Position numbers and translations under genes: made by a program. A stretch of 64,000 nt of DNA from Stappia stellulata (lineage in GTDB: Bacteria; Pseudomonadota; Alphaproteobacteria; Rhizobiales; Stappiaceae), in NCBI RefSeq assembly GCF_020176715.1, contig NZ_JAIVMF010000012.1:80087-144086 (forward strand). The letters run 5' to 3'. How positions within the stretch are numbered: the stretch's first letter is position 1; every line of letters begins with the position of its first letter. This document shows positions 8,602-19,180 of this stretch, piece after piece. A model generated the notes under the pieces. The model worked only from the letters and a program-made list of their open reading frames with translations. It was not told the DNA's origin and did no database searches.

Positions 8602-8907
8602 ATGGCTGAACTCGACGACATGAAACGCATCGAACTGGAAGCAGCGGTGTTTCGCCGCCTGGTCTCGCATCTGCGCAACCGCACCGACGTGCAGAATATC
8701 GACATGATGAATCTCGCCGGTTTTTGCCGCAACTGCCTGTCCAACTGGTATGTGGATGCGGCCCGCGAGGACGGGCTCGACCTCGACAAGGAGGCCGCGC
8801 GCGAAATCGTCTACGGCATGCCCTATGCCGAGTGGAAGGCCAAGCATCAGACCGAGGCAACGCCGGAACAGGCCGCGGCCTTCGAGAAATCCAAACCGCA
8901 CGGCTGA
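8602..8907 (+). CDS. DUF1244 protein
   Basis: A 101-residue soluble protein matching DUF1244, a small family widespread in Proteobacteria. It contains RLVSHLRNRTDVQNID, GFCRNCLSNWY with two cysteines, and REIVYGMPYAEWKAKHQ. The role is not established. TGGAGGATG lies seven bases before the ATG. It may be co-transcribed with the amidohydrolase (47-base gap) and precedes gapR. Confidence 0.9.
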   Translation: MAELDDMKRIELEAAVFRRLVSHLRNRTDVQNIDMMNLAGFCRNCLSNWYVDAAREDGLDLDKEAAREIVYGMPYAEWKAKHQTEATPEQAAAFEKSKPHG

Positions 8908-9051
8908 TCTCTGGGGAGGTCGTGTGCATAAGCGTTCCGTATTCGTTCACGGAGCTTGAATTCGCCGTAAAATGCGCGCAAGCAGGGTTTTGCGCCGTTA
9001 CCGGCTCCCCACATTCGAACCATGTTTCAAACGATCAAGGAGTGTTCATCC

Positions 9052-9315
9052 ATGTCCGATCCAGGCGGTGTTGCCGGCGACCAGTTGCGTGCCTTTGTCG
9101 AGCGCATCGAGCGTCTCGAAGAGGAAAAGAAGGTCATCGCCGACGACATCAAGGATGTCTATGCGGAGGCCAAGGGCACAGGCTTCGACGTGAAGATCCT
9201 GCGCAAGATCATTTCGCTTCGCAAGAAGCAGCCGCACGAGCGCGAGGAAGAGGAAGCGATCCTCGATCTCTACATGCATGCGCTCGGCATGGCGGGACCG
9301 GCAAACGACGCGTAA
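9052..9315 (+). CDS. gapR: GapR-type nucleoid-associated protein (DUF2312)
   Basis: An 87-residue DUF2312 protein homologous to Caulobacter GapR, which binds AT-rich, overtwisted DNA ahead of replication forks and stimulates gyrase and topoisomerase IV. The signature runs from [16 protein letters not shown] through [15 protein letters not shown] to the acidic C-terminal helix [19 protein letters not shown] stands ten bases before the ATG at 9052; the ATG at 9022 lacks one. A strong terminator follows, so it is probably monocistronic. Confidence 0.92.
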   Translation: MSDPGGVAGDQLRAFVERIERLEEEKKVIADDIKDVYAEAKGTGFDVKILRKIISLRKKQPHEREEEEAILDLYMHALGMAGPANDA

Positions 9316-9340
9316 GCTCCGCCTGCCCGGAGGGAAAAGA

Positions 9341-9376
9341 AAACGCGGCGCCCGAGGGATCGGGCGCCGCGTTTTT
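9341..9376. terminator. Bidirectional terminator between gapR and pntB
   Basis: ACGCGGCGCCCG (9343-9354) and CGGGCGCCGCGT (9361-9372) form a perfect 12-bp stem with a 6-base loop. T-runs flank it on both strands (TTTTT on plus; TTTTCTTTTC on minus). It serves both convergent transcription units. Confidence 0.9.
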
Positions 9377-9432
9377 CGTTTCTGCAAGAATGCCTTCGCC
9401 CTGCGGCGCCGGGCGCCGCAGGGGAGGGAGGA

Positions 9433-10830
9433 TCACATCGCCTTGACGATACCCTCGGTCATCTTCTTGGCATCGCCGAAGAGCATCATCGTCTTGTCCA
9501 GGAAGAACAGCTCGTTCTGGATGCCGGCATAGCCGGAGCCCATGCCGCGCTTGACGAAGAGCACCGTGCCGGCCTTGTCGACATCGAGGATCGGCATGCC
9601 GTAGATCGGCGACTGCGGATCGTCGCGGGCGGCCGGGTTGGTCACGTCGTTGGCGCCGATGACATAGACGACATCGGCCTGGGAGAACTCGGAGTTGATG
9701 TCCTCCAGTTCGAAGACCTCGTCATAGGGCACCTGCGCCTCGGCCAGAAGCACGTTCATGTGGCCGGGCATGCGACCGGCGACTGGGTGAATGGCATATT
9801 TCACCTCGACGCCTTCTTCCTTCAACGTGTCGGCCAGCTCGCGCAGCGCGTGCTGCGCCTGGGCAACCGCCATGCCGTAGCCGGGCACGATGATGACCTT
9901 GCTGGCGTTCTTCATGATGAAGGCGGCGTCTTCCGCCGAGCCCTGCTTCACGGGGCGCTCTTCCGCACCGCCACCGGCCGCCGCGACGCTGTCGCCGCCG
10001 AAGCCGCCGAGGATGACGGAAATGAAGGAGCGGTTCATGCCCTTGCACATGATGTAGGACAGGATCGCACCCGAGGAGCCGACCAGCGCGCCGACGACGA
10101 TCAGCGCCATGTTGCCCAGCGTGAAGCCGATGCCGGCCGCGGCCCAACCCGAATAGGAGTTGAGCATGGAAACCACCACCGGCATGTCGGCACCGCCGAT
10201 CGGGATGATGATCAGCCCGCCGAAGATCAGCGACAGGATCACGATCATCCAGAAGACCGTATGGCTTTCGCCCTGCACGAACACGACGATGAGCACGACG
10301 ATCAGGAGCGCCAGGCCGGCGTTGATGGCATGGCGCATCGGCAGCATGATCGGCGCGCCCGACATGCGGCCGTCAAGCTTGGCGAAGGCGATGACCGAAC
10401 CGGTGAAGGTGATCGCGCCGATGGCGACGCCGATCGACATTTCCACCAGGCTTGCGCCCGGGATCTGGCCGGTGACGCCGATGCCGAAGGCCTGCGGCGC
10501 GTAAAGCGCACCGGCGGCGACGAACACGGCGGCCATGCCGACGAGCGAGTGGAAGGCGGCCACCAGCTGGGGCATGGCGGTCATCGGCACCCGCTTGGCG
10601 GTGACGGCGCCGATGGCGCCGCCGATGCCGAGACCCGCGAGGATCATCAGCAGACCGCCCGCGCCGGGTGCTGCTGTGAGCAGCGTCGTGGCGATGGCGA
10701 TGGCCATGCCGGTCATGCCGAGGAAGTTGCCCTGGCGCGACGTCTCCGGGCTGGACAGCCCGCGCAGCGCAAGGATGAAGAGAACGGCCGAAATCACATA
10801 GAGGACGGCCGTGACATTGGCGGAAAGCAT
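9433..10830 (-). CDS. pntB: NAD(P) transhydrogenase subunit beta
   Basis: A 465-residue PntB: about nine membrane helices in the N-terminal 270 residues, then the NADP(H)-binding domain III with VPGYGMAVAQAQHAL, GRMPGHMNVLLAEA and YVIGANDVTNPAA. With the two alpha subunits it couples proton entry to hydride transfer from NADH to NADP+ at the inner membrane. AGGAGG lies eight bases before the ATG, overlapping the region just after the pntAB stop. It is last in the operon coxIV-like, pntAA, pntAB, pntB. Confidence 0.97.
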   Translation of the reverse strand: MLSANVTAVLYVISAVLFILALRGLSSPETSRQGNFLGMTGMAIAIATTLLTAAPGAGGLLMILAGLGIGGAIGAVTAKRVPMTAMPQLVAAFHSLVGMAAVFVAAGALYAPQAFGIGVTGQIPGASLVEMSIGVAIGAITFTGSVIAFAKLDGRMSGAPIMLPMRHAINAGLALLIVVLIVVFVQGESHTVFWMIVILSLIFGGLIIIPIGGADMPVVVSMLNSYSGWAAAGIGFTLGNMALIVVGALVGSSGAILSYIMCKGMNRSFISVILGGFGGDSVAAAGGGAEERPVKQGSAEDAAFIMKNASKVIIVPGYGMAVAQAQHALRELADTLKEEGVEVKYAIHPVAGRMPGHMNVLLAEAQVPYDEVFELEDINSEFSQADVVYVIGANDVTNPAARDDPQSPIYGMPILDVDKAGTVLFVKRGMGSGYAGIQNELFFLDKTMMLFGDAKKMTEGIVKAM

Positions 10831-10842
10831 GTGTCCGGCCTC

Positions 10843-11319
10843 CTATTTCTGCTTTTTCTTGTACATGGCGAGCATGCGCTGGGTGACCAGGAAGCCACCG
10901 AAGATGTTCACGCTGGCCATGATCAGGGCGATGAAGCCGAAGCCGCGCGCGTAGCCCGCGCCCTCGGCCGCCAGGTCGACGCCGACGGCGAGCAACGCGC
11001 CGACGACGATGACGCTCGAAATGGCGTTGGTGACCGACATCAGCGGCGTGTGCAGGGCCGGCGTCACCGACCAGACCACGTAGTAGCCGACGAAGATCGC
11101 CAGCACGAAGATCGTGAACTGGAAGACGAAGGGATCGATCGCTCCGCCGGTGGCCGCCGAGGCGGCCTGAGCGAGCGTGTCTCCCATCCCGCTGGCGAGC
11201 TGGTCGGCGTAGCCTTTGGCGGCATCCGCCGCCGCCTGCGCGGTCTCGGCCGCATCGCGGGCCGTTTCGGCCGCGGCCCTGGCGCGTTCGAGCGCTTCAG
11301 TGGCGTTTTGTTCCGTCAT
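10843..11319 (-). CDS. pntAB: NAD(P) transhydrogenase subunit alpha, part 2
   Basis: A 158-residue membrane part of the alpha subunit, separate from the NAD-binding part as is usual in Alphaproteobacteria. The first 60 residues are an alanine-rich, charged, probably coiled extension; about four hydrophobic helices follow ([45 protein letters not shown]), and the protein ends MYKKKQK. GAGGGGG precedes the ATG. It sits between pntAA and pntB with 12-base gaps. Confidence 0.93.
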   Translation of the reverse strand: MTEQNATEALERARAAAETARDAAETAQAAADAAKGYADQLASGMGDTLAQAASAATGGAIDPFVFQFTIFVLAIFVGYYVVWSVTPALHTPLMSVTNAISSVIVVGALLAVGVDLAAEGAGYARGFGFIALIMASVNIFGGFLVTQRMLAMYKKKQK

Positions 11320-11331
11320 CTGGACCCCCTC

Positions 11332-12471
11332 TTACTTGGTGTCCGGCGCAAACGCCGGGTGCACGACCTGACCGTCGCGGGTCAGGACGGTCGCCTTGAC
11401 GAGTTCATCGTCCCAGTTGACCGCGATCGCCTTGGCTTCCTTGTCGACGAGCGTCTCGGCGAAGGCGACGAGGTTCTTGGCGTAAAGCGCGGAGGCGGAG
11501 GCAGCGATCCGGCCGGGAACGTTCAGATGGCCGATGATCTTGACCTCGCCGGACTTGGCGATCTTGCCGGCCTTGGATCCCTCGACGTTGCCGCCGCGCT
11601 CCACCGCAAGATCGACGACCACCGAACCGGGCTTCATCGAGGCGACCATCTCCTTGCTGATCAGCTTGGGAGCCGGCCGTCCGGGAATGAGCGCCGTGGT
11701 GATGACGATGTCCTGCTTGGCGATATGGGCCGCGACCAGCTCGTTCTGCTTCTTCTGGTACTCGGCCGACATTTCCTTGGCGTAGCCGCCGGCGGTCTCG
11801 GCCTGCTTGAACTCGTCGTCCTCGACGGCGACGAATTTCGCACCGAGCGATTCCACCTGTTCCTTGGCGGCGGGGCGCACGTCGGTCGCGCTGACCACGG
11901 CGCCGAGCCGGCGGGCGGTGGCGATGGCCTGGAGGCCGGCGACGCCCGCGCCCATGACGAAGACGCGGGCCGCGGGCACGGTGCCGGCGGCGGTCATCAT
12001 CATCGGCATCGCGCGGTCGTATTCGGCCGCGGCGTCGATCACCGCCTGGTAACCGGCGAGGTTTGCCTGGGAGGAGAGCACGTCCATCACCTGCGCACGG
12101 GTGATGCGCGGCATGAATTCCATCGCGAAGGCGGAGATCCCGGCCTTGGCCATGGCTTTGACCTCGTCTTCGTGGCCGTAGGGATCCATGCTGGCGATGA
12201 CGATGGCGCCCTTCTTCATCAGGGCCAGTTCGTCCGCGGAGGGACGACGGACCTTGAGGACGACATCCGCGTCGGCAAGCGTTGCCTTGGCGTCGGCGGT
12301 CAGCGTCGCGCCGGCTGCCTCATAGTCGGCATCGACGATCCGCGACAGGGTGCCGGCACCCTTCTCGACGGCGACGTCAAAGCCGAGGGACACGAATTTC
12401 TTGACGGTATCGGGCGTGGCGGCGACGCGCGGTTCCCCTGCCTCGCTTTCGCGGGGCACTGCGAGTTTCAT
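11332..12471 (-). CDS. pntAA: NAD(P) transhydrogenase subunit alpha, part 1
   Basis: A 379-residue NAD(H)-binding domain I protein, related to alanine dehydrogenase. The N-terminus MKLAVPRESEAGEPRVAATP is typical, and the dinucleotide fold shows GAGVAGLQAIATARRLGA followed by SATDVRP. The mobile-loop region and VERGGNVEGS are present. GGAGGAGA precedes the ATG. First of the three pnt genes, it lies 48 bases after the cytochrome oxidase subunit IV-like gene. Confidence 0.96.
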   Translation of the reverse strand: MKLAVPRESEAGEPRVAATPDTVKKFVSLGFDVAVEKGAGTLSRIVDADYEAAGATLTADAKATLADADVVLKVRRPSADELALMKKGAIVIASMDPYGHEDEVKAMAKAGISAFAMEFMPRITRAQVMDVLSSQANLAGYQAVIDAAAEYDRAMPMMMTAAGTVPAARVFVMGAGVAGLQAIATARRLGAVVSATDVRPAAKEQVESLGAKFVAVEDDEFKQAETAGGYAKEMSAEYQKKQNELVAAHIAKQDIVITTALIPGRPAPKLISKEMVASMKPGSVVVDLAVERGGNVEGSKAGKIAKSGEVKIIGHLNVPGRIAASASALYAKNLVAFAETLVDKEAKAIAVNWDDELVKATVLTRDGQVVHPAFAPDTK

Positions 12472-12519
12472 CGGCTGTCTCCTCCCAGTCTCAAATGGAT
12501 GTGAATGTCAGGCGGCGCA

Positions 12520-12804
12520 TCACGCCATGGTGACGATTGCGAGAAGCCCGGAAATCAGCGTGATCACCGCAGACGGGATCCAGCCGTTGGCACCGGCGAA
12601 GAGGCCCACGCCCGCGGCAACCAGCGTCGCGATCATCAAGACGGTTCCGAAGAACACGGCCGCGCCGCTGCCCATGGTCAGCATCAGCAGGCAGATCATC
12701 ACGTTGATCATCGCGACGACGCCGACTTTCGAGAAGTTCAGGAAGCCGGTGTAGGTGCGCTCGTGTTCTGCGTAGTCCATTGCCGGGGATGTCTGATCGG
12801 ACAT
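12520..12804 (-). CDS. aa3-type cytochrome c oxidase subunit IV-like protein
   Basis: A 94-residue membrane protein with the MDYAEHERTYTGFL motif of the bacterial aa3-type cytochrome c oxidase subunit IV family near its N-terminus. That family normally contributes one helix to the oxidase; here the motif is followed by more hydrophobic sequence, about two to three helices. It is first in the pnt operon, with ACGAGGAAACC before the ATG and a plausible promoter 40 bases upstream. Whether it binds the oxidase or the transhydrogenase is unknown. Confidence 0.8.
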   Translation of the reverse strand: MSDQTSPAMDYAEHERTYTGFLNFSKVGVVAMINVMICLLMLTMGSGAAVFFGTVLMIATLVAAGVGLFAGANGWIPSAVITLISGLLAIVTMA

Positions 12805-12843
12805 GGTTTCCTCGTAATTGCCTCGTTCAAGAAGTTGCGGCTA

Positions 12844-12871
12844 CTTATAACAGCTAAGAATGCAACGGCAA
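12844..12871 (-). promoter_or_regulatory. Putative promoter of the coxIV-pnt operon
   Basis: On the minus strand TTGCCG (12871-12866) and TATAAG (12849-12844) are 16 bases apart, about 40 bases before the first start codon. It is a consensus match only. Confidence 0.45.
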
Positions 12872-12930
12872 CGCGCTGTTTTGCGGTGCACGCGGACCGA
12901 TGTGCCGAAACGGAGCCGGCGCGGGTCCGC

Positions 12931-14298
12931 TCAGCCCTGCAACCCGACCCCGCCCAGAAGGTCGGACTGGCGCTTTTGCACCGTGGCGGTTTCGAAATTC
13001 TCGATCTGCTCGTTGAACAGGCGGAAGAAGTTGAGCTCGGCGCGCAGGTGCAGGAACACTCCGCCGAGACCGATGGCGGCGCGGTCCATGAAGACGAATT
13101 CGCGCGGCACGGTGACCGGCCCCTTTTCCTTCAGGGCCTGATGCACGCGAAACGCCTCGCGCCGGCCGTATTCCGCCGGCTTGACCCCGTCCGCGATGGA
13201 GCGCACCCGGTCGGTGAGCAAGGGGCCGTAGATGAAGCGTGCCCAGATGTTGAGGATCTCGATCAGCTCGCGGGTGAGACCCTTGAAGCCCCAGCGCTCG
13301 TAGGCGGAGACCACCAGCGCATCGTCTTCTTCCAGCAGGCCGCGGTAGAGATCGACGACGCCGGCGACGAAGCCTGGCGGGAAGATGCGGATGCAGCCGT
13401 AGTCGAGCAGGTTGATGCCCGCGGGTCGGCCGCTTTGCGAAAACACCGTGTAATTGCCCAGATGCGGATCGCCGTGGATCATGCCGAAGTGGCTGAAGGG
13501 ATGCCACCAGGCCTTGAACATCGTCTCCGCCAGCAGGTTGCGGTCCTCCAGCGGGCTGTCCTTGAACGACAGCAGCGGCGCGCCCTCCAGCCAGCCCATG
13601 GTCAGGAGGCGCCCGGTGGAGAGGTCCTCATGCACCTCCGGCACGCGGATGCGCGGCTCGTCCTTGAAAATCTCGCTGTAGGCGGCGATCTGTTTCGCCT
13701 CGCGCTTGTAGTCGAGCTCCTCGCGCACCCTTTCGCCGATTTCCTGCGCGATCTCGCGGGTGTCGATTGCCGGCTGCATGCGCCGGTGGACCGAAAACAG
13801 CAGGCCGAGCTGCTTCAGGTCGGCTTCCACCGCCGAGGCCATGTCGGGATACTGCAGCTTGCAGGCCAGCGGCGCGCCATCCTTGGAGACGGCGCGATGG
13901 ACCTGGCCGAGCGAGGCGGCGGCGGCCGGCGCGCGGTCGAATTCGGCAAAGCGCGATTGCCAGTCGCGCCCGAGCTCCGCCGACATGCGCCGCTTGACGA
14001 AGGGCCAGCCCATCGGCGGCGCATCGGCCTGAAGCTGCGCCAGCTCGGTGGCATATTCCGGCGGGATCGCGTCGGGGATGGTGGAAAGAAGCTGCGCCAC
14101 CTTCATCAGCGGCCCCTTGAGGCCGCCGAGCGCGGCCGCCAGTTCCGCCGCCTGCTTCTCGTTGTCGATCTGATAGCCGAACACCCGCGCGCCGGCGAGT
14201 TTCGCCGCCAGACCGCCGACATTGGCGCCGACCCGCGCGTAGCGCCCGACCCTCGCGCTCATGCGGTTCTGTTCCCGGTCGCGTGGCGGTGTCGGCAT
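12931..14298 (-). CDS. ABC1/UbiB-family atypical kinase
   Basis: A 455-residue ABC1/ADCK/UbiB-family protein. Relatives are atypical kinases or ATPases, some required for ubiquinone synthesis or lipid homeostasis. The alanine-rich loop AAAASLGQVHRA, VQ-like lysine region ACKLQYPDM, HGDPHLGNY catalytic loop and NLLDYGCIR metal motif are visible. The N-terminal signature KxGQ reads KVAQ (66-69), a glycine to alanine change. It lies 109 bases after the DUF3445 gene in the same direction. It could be a second UbiB-like protein rather than UbiB itself. Confidence 0.85.
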   Translation of the reverse strand: MPTPPRDREQNRMSARVGRYARVGANVGGLAAKLAGARVFGYQIDNEKQAAELAAALGGLKGPLMKVAQLLSTIPDAIPPEYATELAQLQADAPPMGWPFVKRRMSAELGRDWQSRFAEFDRAPAAAASLGQVHRAVSKDGAPLACKLQYPDMASAVEADLKQLGLLFSVHRRMQPAIDTREIAQEIGERVREELDYKREAKQIAAYSEIFKDEPRIRVPEVHEDLSTGRLLTMGWLEGAPLLSFKDSPLEDRNLLAETMFKAWWHPFSHFGMIHGDPHLGNYTVFSQSGRPAGINLLDYGCIRIFPPGFVAGVVDLYRGLLEEDDALVVSAYERWGFKGLTRELIEILNIWARFIYGPLLTDRVRSIADGVKPAEYGRREAFRVHQALKEKGPVTVPREFVFMDRAAIGLGGVFLHLRAELNFFRLFNEQIENFETATVQKRQSDLLGGVGLQG

Positions 14299-14407
14299 GG
14301 ATCGGATGTCTCCGTTGAGGAAAAGGCGGCGGCCGTTTTGGCCGGATCGACGTTACCCGGATCTACGTGCTTGGTCACAGAGCGGATTGCCGCAATGCGG
14401 GATCGCC

Positions 14408-15388
14408 TCAGCCCCTTGCGGCGATCTCCGCAAGCTCGCGGAGCAGGGCGGCGATGGCCTCGCGCGCGCCGGTCAGCCCCTTGTAGGCAAGCTGGTCGGC
14501 ATCAAGCGCTTCCAGTTGAGTACGCAGACTCTCGGCAAGTTCGGCGCCTTGCGGATGGCGGGCGAAGGCGGCGACCGGGTCGTGATGCACCTTGATAGTG
14601 AAGAGGATGTCGCCGCTTTCCGGCAGGCGGCGCAGGGTCTGGCGTTCCACGCGCACGAAGAGCGGGACCTCCGCCGCGCCGCCGGCCAGCGCGCCGCGGT
14701 CCACGCGGTTCGGGTCGCTCGCCTGCGGGTCGATGCGCTTGGCGTGGGGCTGGTGCAGCTCGGGGCTTGAGTAGAGCGACCAGTTGAGCCGCCAGGACGG
14801 GCGCTCCACCGGCAGATTGTCGAAGATGCGGGCCACCATTTGGCCCATGCGGGCGCCGTTGAAGCCGGGCACGGTCTCGTGGATCCCCGTCATCGACTGG
14901 CCGAATTTCTCGGCCAGCGACCAGGACGAGGGAAAGCACAGCGCGGCCGCCGCAAGCCGGTAGCCGTCCTCGCCCTTGCGCATCAGCACGAGGTCCTCCT
15001 GCACAAGGCGCGCCGCCGTCTTGAGCGGCGGGTCGTCCGCCGCGTCCAGATCGATCTCGCGTCCGGTCGCGGTGAGGCGAAGGCCGCTCGCCGTTCGTTC
15101 GTAGAGATCCGGGAAGCGCTGCGGCAGGTAGCTCCGCAGCATCTTGAGCACCTCCGCCTGCGCCGCGTGCGTGTCCGCTTCCGCGAGAAACACCGGCGCC
15201 CTGGCGGCCCCGGCGAAGAGCCGGTCCTTTTCCGCCATCTGCTCGGCGAAGCGGTCGTCCGGCTCGATCCAGTCGTTCGGATCGAGCGGCATCAGCCCGA
15301 CGGTGAAGGGCTTCGACGACCCGTCATAGGGCGTGTGCGCGAAGGGCGCGCGCCGAGGGTCGTCGAAGCGGGCCGTTCCCCCGGGCAT
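14408..15388 (-). CDS. DUF3445 protein, haem-dependent oxidative N-demethylase-like
   Basis: A 326-residue DUF3445 protein. The family includes the alpha subunit of a haem-dependent oxidative N-demethylase. Landmarks are PFTVGLMPLDPNDWIEPD near the N-terminus, CFPSSWSLAEKFGQ, IHETVPGFN and RLNWSLY, then a helical C-terminal tail. The ATG at 15388 overlaps the pepF stop as ATGA; an open frame extends far upstream inside pepF but is a shadow. Translational coupling to pepF suggests shared expression. The substrate is unknown. Confidence 0.85.
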   Translation of the reverse strand: MPGGTARFDDPRRAPFAHTPYDGSSKPFTVGLMPLDPNDWIEPDDRFAEQMAEKDRLFAGAARAPVFLAEADTHAAQAEVLKMLRSYLPQRFPDLYERTASGLRLTATGREIDLDAADDPPLKTAARLVQEDLVLMRKGEDGYRLAAAALCFPSSWSLAEKFGQSMTGIHETVPGFNGARMGQMVARIFDNLPVERPSWRLNWSLYSSPELHQPHAKRIDPQASDPNRVDRGALAGGAAEVPLFVRVERQTLRRLPESGDILFTIKVHHDPVAAFARHPQGAELAESLRTQLEALDADQLAYKGLTGAREAIAALLRELAEIAARG

Positions 15389-17262
15389 CAGTCTTCCAGC
15401 CGTTCCAGTTCGTCGATGAAGCCGGAGATCACCGACAGGCCCTTCGACCAGAAGGCGGGATCGCTGGCATCCAGCCCGAAGGGCGCGAGCAGCTCGGAAT
15501 GGTGCTTGGTGCCGCCGGCCGACAGCAGGGCGAAATACTTGTCCTGGAAACCGTCCACGGCGCCTTCGTAGACCGCGTAGAGCGAGTTCACCAGGCAATC
15601 GCCGAAGGCATAGGCATAGACATAGAAGGGCGAATGGATGAAGTGCGGGATATAGGTCCAGAAGGTCTCGTAGCCGTCGCCGAAGCGGATCGCCGGGCCG
15701 AGGCTCTCGCCCTGCACCGACATCCACAGATCGCAGATCGCCCTGGAGGTCAGTTCGCCCTCGCGGCGCGCGGCGTGGACCTTGCGCTCGAAACTGTAGA
15801 AGGCGATCTGGCGCACCACGGTGTTGAGCATGTCCTCCACCTTGCCGGCGAGCAGGATCTTGCGGCGCTCCGGCGTTTCCGCGGTCGCCAGAAGCTCCTT
15901 GAAGGTCAGCATCTCGCCGAAGACGCTGGCGGTTTCGGCAAGCGTCAGCGGGGTCGGGGCCATCAGCGCGCCATTGGGCGCGGCGAGCACCTGATGCACG
16001 CCGTGGCCAAGCTCATGGGCGAGCGTCATCACGTCGCGCGTGCGGCCCTGGTAGTTGAGCAGAACGTAAGGGTGGGCGCTGGGCACGGTGGGATGGGCGA
16101 AGGCGCCGGGCGCCTTGCCGGGGCGTGCCGGCGCGTCGATCCAGCCCTTGGTGAAGAAGTCGTCGGCGATCCCGGCCATCTTCGGCGAGAAACGGCCATA
16201 GGCCTCCAGCACCAGCGACCGGGCCTCGTCCCAGGGGATCTTGCGGCTGTCGGCGGAAGGAAGCGGCGCGTTGCGGTCCCAATAGTCGATCACGTCCTTG
16301 CCGAACCAGTTCGCCTTCATCGCGTAATAGCGGTGCGACAGGTCCGGATAGGCGGCGCGCACGGCCTCCACCAGCGCGTCGACCACCTCGCGCTCGACCC
16401 GGTTGGAGAGGTGGCGGCTGTCGGCGATGTCCTCAAAGCCGCGCCAGCGGTCGGAGATCTCCTTGTCCTTGGCGAGCGTGTTGGTGATCAGCGTGAAGGT
16501 GGACAGGTTTTCCTTGAAGGTCTTGCCGAGCGCCTCGGCGGCGGCCTTGCGGGTGGCGCCGTCGGGATCCTGCAGCAGCGTGAGGGTGGGTTCGAGCGCC
16601 TGTTCCTCGCCGTCGACCTCGAAGCGCAGGCCGGCCATGGTCTCGTCGAACAGGCGGTTCCAGGCGGAGGCGCCGGTCACCGACTTCTCGTGGAAGAGCT
16701 GCTCGATGCGGTCCTCGAGCTGAAAGGGGCGCGCTTTTCGAATGTCGTCGAGCCAGGGGCGATAATGCGCCAGACCCGGATCTTGCGCCGCCACGTCGAG
16801 CACTGCGTCGGGAATGCGGTTCAGCTCCAGCGTGAAGAAGATCAGATGCGTGCTGGCGGCAGTCAGCTTGTCCTGTGCGTCGCCATAGAACTTCTGGCGC
16901 ACGGGGTCGGTGGTGTCGCCGGCATAGAAGAGCCCCGCATAGGAGGCGATGCGGCCCATCAGGTCCTCCAGCGCCTCCATTTCCTTCAGCGCGCCCGCCA
17001 GTTCGGCGCCAGAGCGTTTCGCCATGTCCTCAAGCTTGCCCTTGTAGCGGGCCTCGAAGGCGGCCGCGTCCTTGGCCGCGCGGGCCATGTCGGCGGTAAC
17101 CTCCGGCGCGTCATGGGCGGGGTAGAGATCGGCAAGGTTCCACTCCGGCAGGTCCCCGAGGCTTTCCTGCCTGTCGGCCCCCTGGCCTGCGGTGGCGAAG
17201 GCCGGCCCTGTCATGAACGGCCGTGCGGCGAGCGTGTGCGGAAAGTGGCGCGCAAATGTCAT
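15388..17262 (-). CDS. pepF: M3-family oligoendopeptidase F
   Basis: A 624-residue cytoplasmic zinc metallopeptidase of the M3B PepF type, which trims short peptides. The HELGH zinc motif starts at H416, inside LAHELGHGVHQV, with the third-ligand region following. The N-terminus is variable; the ATG at 17262 has GGAGA upstream and a later ATG (residue 17) is possible. It heads a minus-strand run with the DUF3445 gene, the UbiB-like kinase, coxIV and pnt, and is divergent from the sigma-54 activator. Confidence 0.93.
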   Translation of the reverse strand: MTFARHFPHTLAARPFMTGPAFATAGQGADRQESLGDLPEWNLADLYPAHDAPEVTADMARAAKDAAAFEARYKGKLEDMAKRSGAELAGALKEMEALEDLMGRIASYAGLFYAGDTTDPVRQKFYGDAQDKLTAASTHLIFFTLELNRIPDAVLDVAAQDPGLAHYRPWLDDIRKARPFQLEDRIEQLFHEKSVTGASAWNRLFDETMAGLRFEVDGEEQALEPTLTLLQDPDGATRKAAAEALGKTFKENLSTFTLITNTLAKDKEISDRWRGFEDIADSRHLSNRVEREVVDALVEAVRAAYPDLSHRYYAMKANWFGKDVIDYWDRNAPLPSADSRKIPWDEARSLVLEAYGRFSPKMAGIADDFFTKGWIDAPARPGKAPGAFAHPTVPSAHPYVLLNYQGRTRDVMTLAHELGHGVHQVLAAPNGALMAPTPLTLAETASVFGEMLTFKELLATAETPERRKILLAGKVEDMLNTVVRQIAFYSFERKVHAARREGELTSRAICDLWMSVQGESLGPAIRFGDGYETFWTYIPHFIHSPFYVYAYAFGDCLVNSLYAVYEGAVDGFQDKYFALLSAGGTKHHSELLAPFGLDASDPAFWSKGLSVISGFIDELERLED

Positions 17263-17449
17263 GAGGTCTCCGAGAGGGTCCTGAATTGCTGTCGTGTCCT
17301 TCTGGATATTGTGGATTGCGGGCTGAGGGCAATGTTCAATCGTCCCCGGCGCGTTGCATCGCGCAAAAGATGGACGATTTGTTTACCGCTCCGGCGCTAC
17401 GGTGACCCGAATTGAGACAGGGTTGAAAATCGAAAGGCGCCGCACTGGC

Positions 17450-19060
<1,611 letters not shown>

Positions 19061-19180
19061 GCGCGTCCTCGCGGTCGCGTGACTTGCATCAAGCGGCTTT
19101 GCCGGGCTTGTTAACCTTACGACATCCGCTTCCGCGGGCCCGAATCGGGGTCCGCCCATTGTGTTCAGGATTCTCAGACC

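Noticed and set aside
9760..12504. 914-codon plus-strand frame opposite the pnt genes
   Set aside because: It is the antisense shadow of three well-conserved transhydrogenase genes and has a composition typical of GC-rich antisense frames.
19105..19120. CtrA box upstream of the L,D-transpeptidase
   Set aside because: TTAACCTTACGACAT has only one TTAA half; the second half does not match.
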